Shown here: piece by piece, positions 8,025 to 15,404 of the stretch
How positions within the stretch are numbered: the stretch's first letter is position 1
How the letters are laid out: each line of letters begins with the position of its first letter
NCBI RefSeq assembly: GCF_019793435.1
Contig: NZ_JAILYH010000034.1
Span: forward strand, 1 to 35,136
Source of the DNA: Rhizobium redzepovicii
GTDB lineage: Bacteria > Pseudomonadota > Alphaproteobacteria > Rhizobiales > Rhizobiaceae
Direction: 5' to 3'
DNA: 35,136 nucleotides
The notes under the pieces: generated by a model
Told to the model about the DNA's origin: nothing
Database searches by the model: none
The model's input: the letters and a program-made list of their open reading frames with translations, nothing else
Translations under genes and position numbers: made by a program

Positions 8025-9107
8025 ATGATCAATCTCAGAAACGTTCGCAAGTTCTACGGCGCGCTCGAAGTCATCAAGGGCGTCGATATCACTGTGGAAG
8101 ACGGGGAATTCGCCGTCTTCGTCGGTCCGTCCGGCTGCGGTAAGTCGACGCTCCTGCGCATGATCGCCGGCCTCGAAGGCATCGACGAAGGCGATCTTGT
8201 CCTCGACGGCAAGCGCATCAACGACGTGCCGCCCGACAAACGCGGCATCGCCATGGTGTTCCAGTCCTATGCGCTCTATCCGCATATGACCGTTGCCGAA
8301 AATATCGGCTTTTCCCTTAGCCTGAAAAAGGTGCCGGAGACGGAGATCCGCCGGCAGGTGGAAGGCGTCGCCGAGATCCTGCAGCTCACCGACTATCTCG
8401 ACCGCCGCCCGGCCGCCCTTTCCGGCGGCCAGCGTCAGCGGGTGGCGATCGGTCGCGCCATCATCAAGAAGCCGTCGCTGATCCTGTTCGACGAGCCGCT
8501 GTCGAACCTCGATTCGGCCTTGCGCGTGCAGATGCGCGCCGAGCTGCAGCGCCTGCACCGCGAGCTGAAGGCGACCGTCGTCTACGTCACCCACGACCAG
8601 GTGGAAGCGATGACGATGGCCGACCGCATCGTCGTGCTGAACAAGGGCTTGGTGGCACAGGAGGGCGCGCCGATGTCGCTCTACCATCAGCCGCAGAATG
8701 AATTCGTCGCGACCTTCATCGGCTCGCCTAAGATGAACGTCATCCCGGTCACCGCAACGCGGACCTCGGTGGGTGCGTTGCATCTCGACAGCCCGATCGG
8801 GCTGTTGCTCGATCTTGCCGATGCCAATGGCGCGGTGCCACAGGGCGAGGCCAAACTCGGCATCCGGCCAGAGCATCTGAAGATCGCGCCGGAAGGGCAG
8901 GGACATTTCACGGCCGAAGTGGTCATCGTCGAGCGGCTCGGCGTCGAGACCTACATGACCGTCGGCTCCGGGCAGCAGCCGATTGTCGTGCGTGCCGAGG
9001 GCGATATTGGTGTGCGGCCGGGCGATCGCGTGTCGCTGACCGCCGATCCCGCCGCCTGCCTTCTGTTCGATTCCGCCGGACGGGTGATCCGTCCGGCAAC
9101 CGCCTGA
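8025..9107 (+). CDS. Sugar ABC transporter ATP-binding protein (MalK/UgpC/ThuK type)
   Basis: A 360-residue cytoplasmic ATPase that powers the importer. The Walker A motif GPSGCGKST is at residues 34-42, followed by the Q-loop (VFQSYALYPHMT), signature LSGGQRQR, Walker B LILFDEPLSNLD and H-loop VTHDQ. A C-terminal TOBE-type domain (about 240-360) with GIRPEHL is present, as in MalK relatives. It begins 18 bases after the second permease with an AGAGGAGAAACGG ribosome site. Length and motifs are complete. The 1-200 fragment belongs to a different copy of this family. Confidence 0.95.
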   Translation: MINLRNVRKFYGALEVIKGVDITVEDGEFAVFVGPSGCGKSTLLRMIAGLEGIDEGDLVLDGKRINDVPPDKRGIAMVFQSYALYPHMTVAENIGFSLSLKKVPETEIRRQVEGVAEILQLTDYLDRRPAALSGGQRQRVAIGRAIIKKPSLILFDEPLSNLDSALRVQMRAELQRLHRELKATVVYVTHDQVEAMTMADRIVVLNKGLVAQEGAPMSLYHQPQNEFVATFIGSPKMNVIPVTATRTSVGALHLDSPIGLLLDLADANGAVPQGEAKLGIRPEHLKIAPEGQGHFTAEVVIVERLGVETYMTVGSGQQPIVVRAEGDIGVRPGDRVSLTADPAACLLFDSAGRVIRPATA

Positions 9108-9128
9108 CAGCTAACATCGAGGAATGCT

Positions 9129-9878
9129 ATGACAATCAAGGTCACCATCTGGAACGAAGGACGCCACGAGCAGCTCCATAGGGAGGTTCAGGAGATCTAT
9201 CCCGATCGTATCGACGGCGCGATCGCCGCCGGCATCGCCCATCCGGATTTCGAAATCCGCCGCGGCACGCTCGATGATCCCGATGAAGGCCTGCCGGACA
9301 GCGTGCTCGATAATACCGACGTGCTGCTCTGGTGGGGGCATATGGCGCATGAGGAGGTCAGCGATGGGCTGATCGAGCGCGTGCAGCAGCGGGTGCTGAA
9401 GGGCATGGGCCTTCTGGTGCTGCATTCCGGCCATCATTCCAAGCTCTTCCGCCGGCTGATGGGCACCAATGCCAATCTTTCCTGGCGCGAGACGACGGAT
9501 GGAGACTTGGAGCGGGTGTGGGTGGTCAATCCCTCACATCCGATCGCCGAGGGGCTGCCGCCCTATTTCGAGGTCAATGCCTCGGAAATGTATGGCGAGC
9601 CCTTCGACATCCCGCAGCCGGACGAGCTGGTGTTCATCTCCTGGTATTCCGGCGGCGAAGTGTTCCGCAGTGGCTGCACCTTCCAGCGTGGGCGCGGGCG
9701 TATCTTCTTCTTCAGCCCCGGCCACGAAACCTATCCGATCTATCACGACAAGACCGTGCACAAGGTGATCTCGAACGGCATCCGTTGGGCGCGGCAAAAG
9801 CATACGGACGGCCGCATCCTGGAGAACTGGCACCGCGCCGAGCCGCTGCATGGCAGGCCGGATGCCGTGAAGGGCTGA
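9129..9878 (+). CDS. thuA: ThuA-family protein (trehalose utilization type)
   Basis: A 249-residue cytoplasmic protein matching the ThuA family along its length: DVLLWWGHMAHEEV, MGLLVLHSGHHSKLFRRLMGT, WVVNPSHPIAEG, EMYGEPF, ISWYSGGEVFRSG and SPGHETYPIYHD. The fold is a class I glutamine-amidotransferase-like sandwich, but without the amidotransferase triad. In Sinorhizobium and Agrobacterium, thuA closes the thuEFGK transport operon next to thuB, and the two act on trehalose and related disaccharides through 3-keto intermediates. Here it follows binding protein, two permeases and ATPase in the same order; a Gfo/Idh/MocA protein that could be the ThuB counterpart is divergent at 3598-4605. Whether the substrate is trehalose itself is uncertain, because a GH2 enzyme belongs to the locus. 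It ends 3 bases before the convergent lactonase stop. Confidence 0.85.
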   Translation: MTIKVTIWNEGRHEQLHREVQEIYPDRIDGAIAAGIAHPDFEIRRGTLDDPDEGLPDSVLDNTDVLLWWGHMAHEEVSDGLIERVQQRVLKGMGLLVLHSGHHSKLFRRLMGTNANLSWRETTDGDLERVWVVNPSHPIAEGLPPYFEVNASEMYGEPFDIPQPDELVFISWYSGGEVFRSGCTFQRGRGRIFFFSPGHETYPIYHDKTVHKVISNGIRWARQKHTDGRILENWHRAEPLHGRPDAVKG

Positions 9879-9881
9879 TCC

Positions 9882-10793
9882 TTACGGATATTGGGCGCCG
9901 TTGGTCTTCGTATAGATCGAATAGACCGAGCGCGTCGCAGTGATGAACAGCCGGTTCTTCTTGGGCCCGCCGAAGGTGAGGTTGGACACCGTCTGCGGCA
10001 CCCTGATCTTGCCGAGCAGGGTGCCGTCCGGCGAAAAGCAGTGCACGCCGTCGGACGCACTTGTCCAGAGATTGCCGCCGACATCGAAGCGGAAACCGTC
10101 AGGATTGCCGATATCGAGGCTGCAGAAATAGCGGCTGTTTGTAAGCTTCCTGCCGTCGACGACGTCGAAAAATCTTATATGGCGCGGCACTTCATGTTTT
10201 GCCGAGCCGGAATCGGCAATGTAGAGTTTTGTCTCGTCGGGCGAGAAGGCAAGGCCGTTCGGCTGGATGAAATCCTCGATGACGGCCTCGATCGCGCCGC
10301 TTGCGGGATCGATGCGGTAGACGTTGCGGGTCGGCTGTTCGGGCTCTGCCTTGTGGCCCTCGTAATCCGAGAGGATGCCGTAGGTCGGATCGGTGAACCA
10401 GATTCCGCCGTCGGAATGCACGACGACATCGTTCGGCGAGTTCAGTCGTTTGCCCTTGTAGCTGTCGGCGAGAACGGTGATGGTGCCGTCCGGCTCGGTG
10501 CGGGTGACGCGGCGGCCGCCATGTTCGCAGGAGACCAGCCGGCCCTGCCGGTCGCGGGTATTGCCGTTGACATAGTTGGAGGGCGAGCGGAAGACCGAGA
10601 CCGTGCCATCCGGCGTCCAGCGCATGATGCGTTCGTTCGGAATATCGCTCCAGAGCAGGCAGTCCACGTCGGAAAACCACACCGGGCCTTCGGTCCAGCG
10701 GCAGCCGGAATAGAGCTCCTCGAGGGCTGCGCTGCCGATGACCAGAGCGCCGAAGCGTTCGTCGCGGATGTCGTAAAGCGGATTGTCGGCCAC
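9882..10793 (-). CDS. SMP-30/gluconolactonase-family lactonase
   Basis: A 303-residue six-bladed beta-propeller hydrolase, predicted cytoplasmic. Conserved metal ligands are visible at Glu35 (WTEGPVW), Asn179 (QPNGLAFSPDE) and Asp232 (GNPDGFRFD), with Asn121 in SPNDVVV near the substrate. Members open sugar lactones such as glucono- or galactono-lactone. The start is GTG at 10793-10791, with a GGGAGGA ribosome site 8 bases upstream. It is downstream of the SDR and oxygenase genes on the same strand, separated from them by a strong hairpin (10854-10880). It could serve the product of the SDR next to it, or the galactose pathway encoded at 16759-24120. Its 3' end is only 3 bases from thuA on the other strand. 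Confidence 0.88.
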   Translation of the reverse strand: MADNPLYDIRDERFGALVIGSAALEELYSGCRWTEGPVWFSDVDCLLWSDIPNERIMRWTPDGTVSVFRSPSNYVNGNTRDRQGRLVSCEHGGRRVTRTEPDGTITVLADSYKGKRLNSPNDVVVHSDGGIWFTDPTYGILSDYEGHKAEPEQPTRNVYRIDPASGAIEAVIEDFIQPNGLAFSPDETKLYIADSGSAKHEVPRHIRFFDVVDGRKLTNSRYFCSLDIGNPDGFRFDVGGNLWTSASDGVHCFSPDGTLLGKIRVPQTVSNLTFGGPKKNRLFITATRSVYSIYTKTNGAQYP

Positions 10794-10853
10794 GCCGGTT
10801 TCCTCCCTGAATGCTGCTGACCTTTTCCTAGCGGCAAATATCGGCAGGTGCCA

Positions 10854-10888
10854 GAGCCCGGCGAGGGAAATGCCGGGCTCAGTTTTTT
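10854..10888 (+). terminator. Perfect 9-bp hairpin with T-run, plus-strand terminator orientation
   Basis: GAGCCCGGC (10854-10862), a 9-base loop and GCCGGGCTC (10872-10880), followed by AG and six T on the plus strand. This is a textbook intrinsic terminator for plus-strand transcription, although the genes on both sides are on the minus strand; the T-run overlaps the SDR stop codon. On the minus strand there is no T-run after the stem, so there it would act as an intercistronic hairpin. Confidence 0.65.
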
Positions 10889-11708
10889 AGAGAGCCGCCA
10901 CCGGGTGCGGCGAGCCGTCATAGGCACCCCAGATCGACTGGTCGAAGCAGATGACAGAGCCGGTCATCAGGCCGGATTCGGCCGACGATAGGTAGGCGCA
11001 GGCGCGCGCCACTTCGTGCGGGTCGACGAGACGGCCGAAGGGCTGGCCGGCTGCCGCCTTCTCAAGCCAATCGGCGGGGGCATCGTGATATTCGCGCTGG
11101 ATGCGATCCTCGCCTTCGGAGGCCATCCAGCCGATGTTGAGGCCGTTGACGCGGATGCGGTTGCGCAGCAGCGCATAGGCGGTATTCTTCGTCAGCGTTT
11201 CCAACGCCCCCTTGGAGGCGCAATAGGCGGCGATGAAGGGCTGGCCTGCCTTGGCCGACATTGAGCCGATGTTGACGATCGTGCCCTCGGTCTTTTCGCG
11301 GCGCATGACCTTCATTGTCTCCTGCATCAGGAAGAACGGTGCGCGCACGTTGACGGCGAACATGGCGTCGAAGAGTTCAGGGCTGGTGTCGAGGATGGTG
11401 CCGCGATCGGTGATGGCGGCGGCATTGATCAGCGCGTCGACCCGGCCGAAGGCCTCGTCGCAGGCCTGTACGACATTCCTGGCGTCCTCGACCTTGCCGA
11501 GGTCGGCCATGACGTAGACAACCTTCACACCGGTTGCGGCCGAGATTTCCGCGGCCTTCGCCTGGCCCTTGGCTTCGTTGCGGCCGCAAATGACGATGCC
11601 CTCAGCACCGCGTTCGGCGAAGAGACGGGCGATAGTGGCGCCCAACCCTTGCGTGCCGCCGGTGACGATGGCGATCTTGCCGTCGAGGCGGCCGTGATCT
11701 GTGCTCAT
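10887..11708 (-). CDS. SDR-family oxidoreductase
   Basis: A 273-residue classical short-chain dehydrogenase. The coenzyme motif TGGTQGLG is at residues 16-23, NAAA at about 95-98, and the catalytic set Ser149, Tyr162, Lys166 is in place (AAYCASKGA). Arg43 after the second strand (ICGRNEA) points to NADP rather than NAD; this is inference. Substrate unknown, probably a sugar or sugar-derived alcohol given its neighbours. The ATG is preceded by AAGGAGG with a 6-base spacer. It lies 90 bases downstream of the oxygenase gene and 93 bases upstream of the lactonase gene on the same strand, with a hairpin in each gap. The stop codon overlaps the T-run of the plus-strand terminator. Confidence 0.9.
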   Translation of the reverse strand: MSTDHGRLDGKIAIVTGGTQGLGATIARLFAERGAEGIVICGRNEAKGQAKAAEISAATGVKVVYVMADLGKVEDARNVVQACDEAFGRVDALINAAAITDRGTILDTSPELFDAMFAVNVRAPFFLMQETMKVMRREKTEGTIVNIGSMSAKAGQPFIAAYCASKGALETLTKNTAYALLRNRIRVNGLNIGWMASEGEDRIQREYHDAPADWLEKAAAGQPFGRLVDPHEVARACAYLSSAESGLMTGSVICFDQSIWGAYDGSPHPVAAL

Positions 11709-11739
11709 GTGGTTCCTCCTTGGTGGTGATATGCGAATG

Positions 11740-11771
11740 GCCTCCCGCGGGGGTGCGGGAGGCTTTTATTT
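11740..11771 (+). terminator. 9-bp hairpin with T-rich tail between oxygenase and SDR genes
   Basis: GCCTCCCGC (11740-11748), a 6-base loop, GCGGGAGGC (11755-11763), then TTTTATTT on the plus strand. As with the hairpin at 10854, the T-rich tail points along the plus strand while the flanking genes run on the minus strand. For the minus-strand message it would be an internal stem 30 bases upstream of the SDR start, possibly affecting stability. Confidence 0.5.
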
Positions 11772-11798
11772 CAGTGCGGGTCGGCTCCAGATCCTTAG

Positions 11799-12986
11799 TC
11801 AGCTCAGCTTCTTCTGCGCCTGTTCTGCAAGTGCCGCCGCAAAGGCTTCGTCGCTCCAGCCTTCCTTCAACGCCTCGTGCATCAGCTGCGCCTGCGTCTT
11901 CGGCGCCAGGCCGCCAAGCGGGGGATCTCGATCGAGATTGGTCGGGAAGGAATAACCTTCGGCGCAGGCGGCAACGGCATTGGCGATCTCGTCGGGCGAC
12001 AGCCTGTCCTGCAATGTCTTCAGGGTGGGAAAGAGCGTGGCGCTCATTTTTTCGCGATTGACCGTTTCCATCGCCCGGCCGAAGGCAGAGGAGACCTGCA
12101 ACAGGTTGGCGACGCGCTTGATATCGGCCGAGCGGTTGGTGCCGGCGGCGTGGAAGAGGGCGGGATTGAAGAAGACGACGTCGCCTTTTTCGAGCGGCAG
12201 CTGGATGTGGTTGGCCTCGAAATAATCCCGGAATTCCTGGCGCTTGAGCGCGAGATAGCCCGGCACATAGGTCTGGCTGTGCGGCAGGAAGAGCGTCGGG
12301 CCGCTTTCGAGCGGCATGTCGCAATGGGCGACCGCACCCTGCAGCGTCAGCACCGGCGAAAGCCGGTGCACATGCACCGGAAACTGCTCGATCACCGCGG
12401 ACGATTGGAAGCCGAGATGATAGTCGCGATGGGCCGACTGTGCCGCGCCCCCCGGATTGACGCGGTTGACCTGGGCCGTCATCTGGTAGCTTGGGCCGAG
12501 CCAGGCTTGGCTTGCCAGTGCGACGATGGCATTGCCGTAATATTCGGCAAAATTCGCGGGATCGGCGAGGCAATGTTTTTCCAGTGAATTCCAGATGCGG
12601 TCGTTGGCGCCGGGCTTGGCGAAGTGATCGCCGCCGCCGGTCGAGGTGCGGTGCTGCTCCTCGATGATCTGATCGAAGACCACGCTGGCGCGGTCGATAA
12701 TGGCGGTATCCTCGTACGCATGCTTGAAGACGGCGACGCCGGGACCATCGCCGAAGGCCTCGCAGATCTCGGCCAGCACGGCGCGCCGGCCCTCCGGCGT
12801 TGCCGCCGCCGCCGTCACCTTGCGGCTGTCATAGATCAGCACGTTTTTTTCGACGGCAGAAGCCGTAGGGTAATCGGCAAGCACGGTGGTCTTTTCCGAC
12901 AGGCGGCGAAAATCCTCGAGATCGCAGCTGTCTTCGCTGAGCCAGACACGGTCGGCGCGCAATTTCTGCTGATTGTCGGTTTTCAT
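11799..12986 (-). CDS. Phytanoyl-CoA dioxygenase (PhyH)-family oxygenase
   Basis: A 395-residue predicted Fe(II)/2-oxoglutarate-dependent oxygenase. The iron site is readable as His186-x-Asp188 (SAHRDYH) and His279 (NPALFHAAG), with Arg291 or Arg285 as likely 2-oxoglutarate anchor (NRSADIKR). The middle of the protein has the double-stranded beta-helix pattern, including GPTLFLPHSQ and LEKGDVVFFN. It probably hydroxylates a small metabolite taken in by the cell; the substrate is not predictable. An oxygenase of this type heading a sugar-type operon (SDR and lactonase follow) is unusual. ATG at 12986 has GAGGAGG with a 7-base spacer. The LacI gene at 13079 is divergent, 92 bases away, and is the likely regulator. 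Confidence 0.82.
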   Translation of the reverse strand: MKTDNQQKLRADRVWLSEDSCDLEDFRRLSEKTTVLADYPTASAVEKNVLIYDSRKVTAAAATPEGRRAVLAEICEAFGDGPGVAVFKHAYEDTAIIDRASVVFDQIIEEQHRTSTGGGDHFAKPGANDRIWNSLEKHCLADPANFAEYYGNAIVALASQAWLGPSYQMTAQVNRVNPGGAAQSAHRDYHLGFQSSAVIEQFPVHVHRLSPVLTLQGAVAHCDMPLESGPTLFLPHSQTYVPGYLALKRQEFRDYFEANHIQLPLEKGDVVFFNPALFHAAGTNRSADIKRVANLLQVSSAFGRAMETVNREKMSATLFPTLKTLQDRLSPDEIANAVAACAEGYSFPTNLDRDPPLGGLAPKTQAQLMHEALKEGWSDEAFAAALAEQAQKKLS

Positions 12987-13013
12987 GATGGCTCCTCCTC
13001 TTTCGATGAAGGC

Positions 13014-13069
13014 ACTATACGCGGCGATGCCGGGTGATATAGATCAGAAATCCATCAAAAAACCATCAA
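13014..13069. promoter_or_regulatory. Divergent control region with direct repeats
   Basis: The 92-base gap between the oxygenase and the LacI gene holds two CCATCAA direct repeats (13052-13058 and 13063-13069) spaced 11 bases apart, one helical turn, and a short inverted repeat TGATATAGATCA (13035-13046). TATAGT (13019-13014, minus strand) could be a -10 box for the oxygenase gene. No clear -35 box was found. Confidence 0.3.
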
Positions 13070-13078
13070 GCGGATTCC

Positions 13079-14104
13079 ATGGCCCATCTCTTCCTCGTCA
13101 AGGACATTGCCTTCCAGGCCGGATTGAGCACCGCGACCGTTGACCGGGTGCTGAACGGGCGGCCGGGTGTGCGCCAGCAGACGGAAATGCGGGTGCAGGC
13201 GGCGATTGCCGAACTCGAAAAGCAGAAGGCCGGAGCGGTGACGAGTGGGCGCATGCTGGCGATCGATATCGTCATGGAGACGCCTCAGCGTTTCAGCGAT
13301 GCGGTGCGCGCCGCCTTCGAGGCGGAGATGGCGGCCTTCCTGCCCGGGGTCTTCCGCTGCCGGTTCCTTTTCGCCGAGGTGATGAAGCCGGCCGAGATGG
13401 TGCAGCTTCTCGACCGCATCCGGCTGCGCGGCACACACGGCATCGTGCTGAAGGCGCCTGACGTTGCCGAGGTGGCCGCTGCCGTCGCGCGGGCGGATGC
13501 GGCGGGCATTCCAGTGGTAACACTGGTGACCGACCTGCCGAATTCGGCGCGCATCGCCTATGCCGGCGCCGACAACCGGGCGGCGGGCGAGACCGCGGCC
13601 TATCTGATCGGTGAAGTGCTCGCGAGCGGTGGCGGCAAGGTGCTGGTGACGCTGTCGAGCGGGCGGTTTCGCGGCGAGGAGGAGCGCGAGATCGGCTTTC
13701 GCCGCATCATTCGCGCCCGTTATCCCGGAATCGGCATCACCGAAATCAGCGAGGGGCATGGCACCGATACGGCGACGGGAACGCTTGCGGCGGCTGCACT
13801 TGCTGCCGATCCCACCATCAATGCAGTCTATTCGATCGGTGGCGGCAACCGAGCGGTGCTGGCGGCCTTCGATGCGGCCAAACGCCCGGTCCACGTCTTC
13901 GTCGCTCATGATCTCGACGTCGACAACCGCGCGCTGCTTGCCGCCCGCCGGATCGGCTTCGTGCTCCACCATGATCTCAGGACAGATGCGCGTTCGGCCT
14001 TCAGGGCGATCATGGGCCGAGCGACGTCACCGGGTCGGGCGGTTCCGGCCTCGCTCTCATCGGTCGAAATCGTCACGCCCTACAACATGCCCGTCGGCGA
14101 TTGA
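13079..14104 (+). CDS. LacI-family transcriptional regulator (periplasmic-binding-protein-like effector domain)
   Basis: A 341-residue protein. The N-terminal HTH reads LVKDIAFQAGLSTATVDRVLNGRPGVR (about 6-32), with the VDRVLNGRPGV form seen in LacI proteins that carry a ribose-binding-protein-like domain. The effector domain covers about 58-335 (GIVLKAPDVAEV, AGADNRAAGETAAYLIGE, VAHDLDVDNRALL). It probably senses the substrate of the divergent oxygenase/SDR/lactonase genes. The ribosome site before ATG 13079 is weak (AAGCGG). It is followed after 64 bases by an adenylate cyclase gene in the same direction; whether they share a transcript is not clear. Confidence 0.9.
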   Translation: MAHLFLVKDIAFQAGLSTATVDRVLNGRPGVRQQTEMRVQAAIAELEKQKAGAVTSGRMLAIDIVMETPQRFSDAVRAAFEAEMAAFLPGVFRCRFLFAEVMKPAEMVQLLDRIRLRGTHGIVLKAPDVAEVAAAVARADAAGIPVVTLVTDLPNSARIAYAGADNRAAGETAAYLIGEVLASGGGKVLVTLSSGRFRGEEEREIGFRRIIRARYPGIGITEISEGHGTDTATGTLAAAALAADPTINAVYSIGGGNRAVLAAFDAAKRPVHVFVAHDLDVDNRALLAARRIGFVLHHDLRTDARSAFRAIMGRATSPGRAVPASLSSVEIVTPYNMPVGD

Positions 14105-14168
14105 GCCAATCGGCTTCCTTCGATGCCGAATTCGGACTACAGCTTGGGCGAGAGTGAAGGTGAGCGGC

Positions 14169-15386
14169 ATGGATTATAGCGACGTCAGCACAATTGCAGC
14201 CTGGATCACGGAGCAGGGACTAAAGGGCGCCTCGGAAGCCGAGCTCATGACCGGTTTCTGCGCGGCCTGCCGCAATGCCGGGCTGCCGCTCGACCGCGGC
14301 CTGGCGCTGATGGATACGCTGCACCCGGTGCATGAGGGCCGCGCCTTTCGCTGGGACAGCGAGGAGGAGATCGAGGCCGAGTTCGAATATGGCTCGACGA
14401 GCTCCGGGGAGGCCGCGGCGAACTGGCAGCGCTCGGCCTTTTATTATCTCTGGGCCAACAATGAACGGGAGATACGCCGGCGCCTCGGCTTTGGCGATCC
14501 GATCGATTTCAGCCTGCTCGATACGATCGCTGAAGCCGGCCATACGGATTTCATAGCGATGGTCCATCGTTTCAGCGAGGCCGGCACGATCGGCGAAATG
14601 GATTGTTTCTTCTCGCATTTCGCGACCAAACATCCCGAGGGTTTTTCCGATCACGACCTCGCCATCCTGCGCAAGCTGGTGCCGGTGCTGGGACTGGCGA
14701 TCAAGTGCATCGGGCTCGGGCGGATCGCCCGCACCATCGCCGAAGTCTATCTCGGCGAGGACGCGGCGCGTCAGGTCATGGAGGGCAAGATCAGTCGCGG
14801 CAAATCGGAGCGGATTTCCGCCGCACTCTGGTTTTCGGATTTGTTGAACTACACAAAGATATCCGACAGCGTACCGCCGGAGGAGATCATCCCGTTGCTC
14901 AACGACTATAGCGAGGCGGTGATCACGGCGATCCACGAATCCGGCGGCAATGTGCTGAAGCTGATCGGCGACGGCGTGCTGGCGATCTTCAAGGGCGAGG
15001 TGCCGGCGGAGACCTGTCGTGCGGCGCTCCACGCCGAAGCGCTTCTGCGGGAAAAGCTCGCCAAGCTCAATGCCGAACGCAAAGCCGGCGACCGGCCAAC
15101 GACCGATGTCTATATCGGCCTGCATATCGGAGACGTCTTTTACGGCAATATCGGCAGTCAGGACCGGCTGGACTTCACGGTCATCGGCCCTGCCGTCAAC
15201 GAGGTCAGCCGCATCGCTTCGATGTGCCGATCAGTGGATCTCAACCTGTTGATCTCCTCCGATTTCGCCACAGCGATACCGGAGGAACAGCGCGCGGCAC
15301 TTGCCTGTGTCGGACGTTATGCGTTGCGCGGCGTGCAGCGCGCGCAGGAACTCTATACGCTCGATAACGCCCGGCTGAGCGCCTGA
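14169..15386 (+). CDS. Class III adenylate/guanylate cyclase
   Basis: A 405-residue protein predicted to make cAMP. The C-terminal catalytic domain (about 213-400) has both metal aspartates, Asp224 (WFSDLLNYT) and Asp268 (LIGDGVLAIF). The adenine-selecting Lys264 is present, Thr337 stands in the position often held by Asp (DFTVIG), and Asn344 and Arg348 are the transition-state residues (VNEVSR). Thr in that place is typical of class IIIb cyclases, many of which respond to bicarbonate; that response is inference here. The N-terminal 200 residues have no motif I recognise and probably sense or dimerise. No membrane segment is apparent. ATG at 14169 follows GAAGGTGAG. Rhizobia carry many such cyclases. 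It converges with the SDR gene at 15405 with 18 bases between stops. Confidence 0.88.
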   Translation: MDYSDVSTIAAWITEQGLKGASEAELMTGFCAACRNAGLPLDRGLALMDTLHPVHEGRAFRWDSEEEIEAEFEYGSTSSGEAAANWQRSAFYYLWANNEREIRRRLGFGDPIDFSLLDTIAEAGHTDFIAMVHRFSEAGTIGEMDCFFSHFATKHPEGFSDHDLAILRKLVPVLGLAIKCIGLGRIARTIAEVYLGEDAARQVMEGKISRGKSERISAALWFSDLLNYTKISDSVPPEEIIPLLNDYSEAVITAIHESGGNVLKLIGDGVLAIFKGEVPAETCRAALHAEALLREKLAKLNAERKAGDRPTTDVYIGLHIGDVFYGNIGSQDRLDFTVIGPAVNEVSRIASMCRSVDLNLLISSDFATAIPEEQRAALACVGRYALRGVQRAQELYTLDNARLSA

Positions 15387-15404
15387 TCGTCGCAGGACGC
15401 AGGC

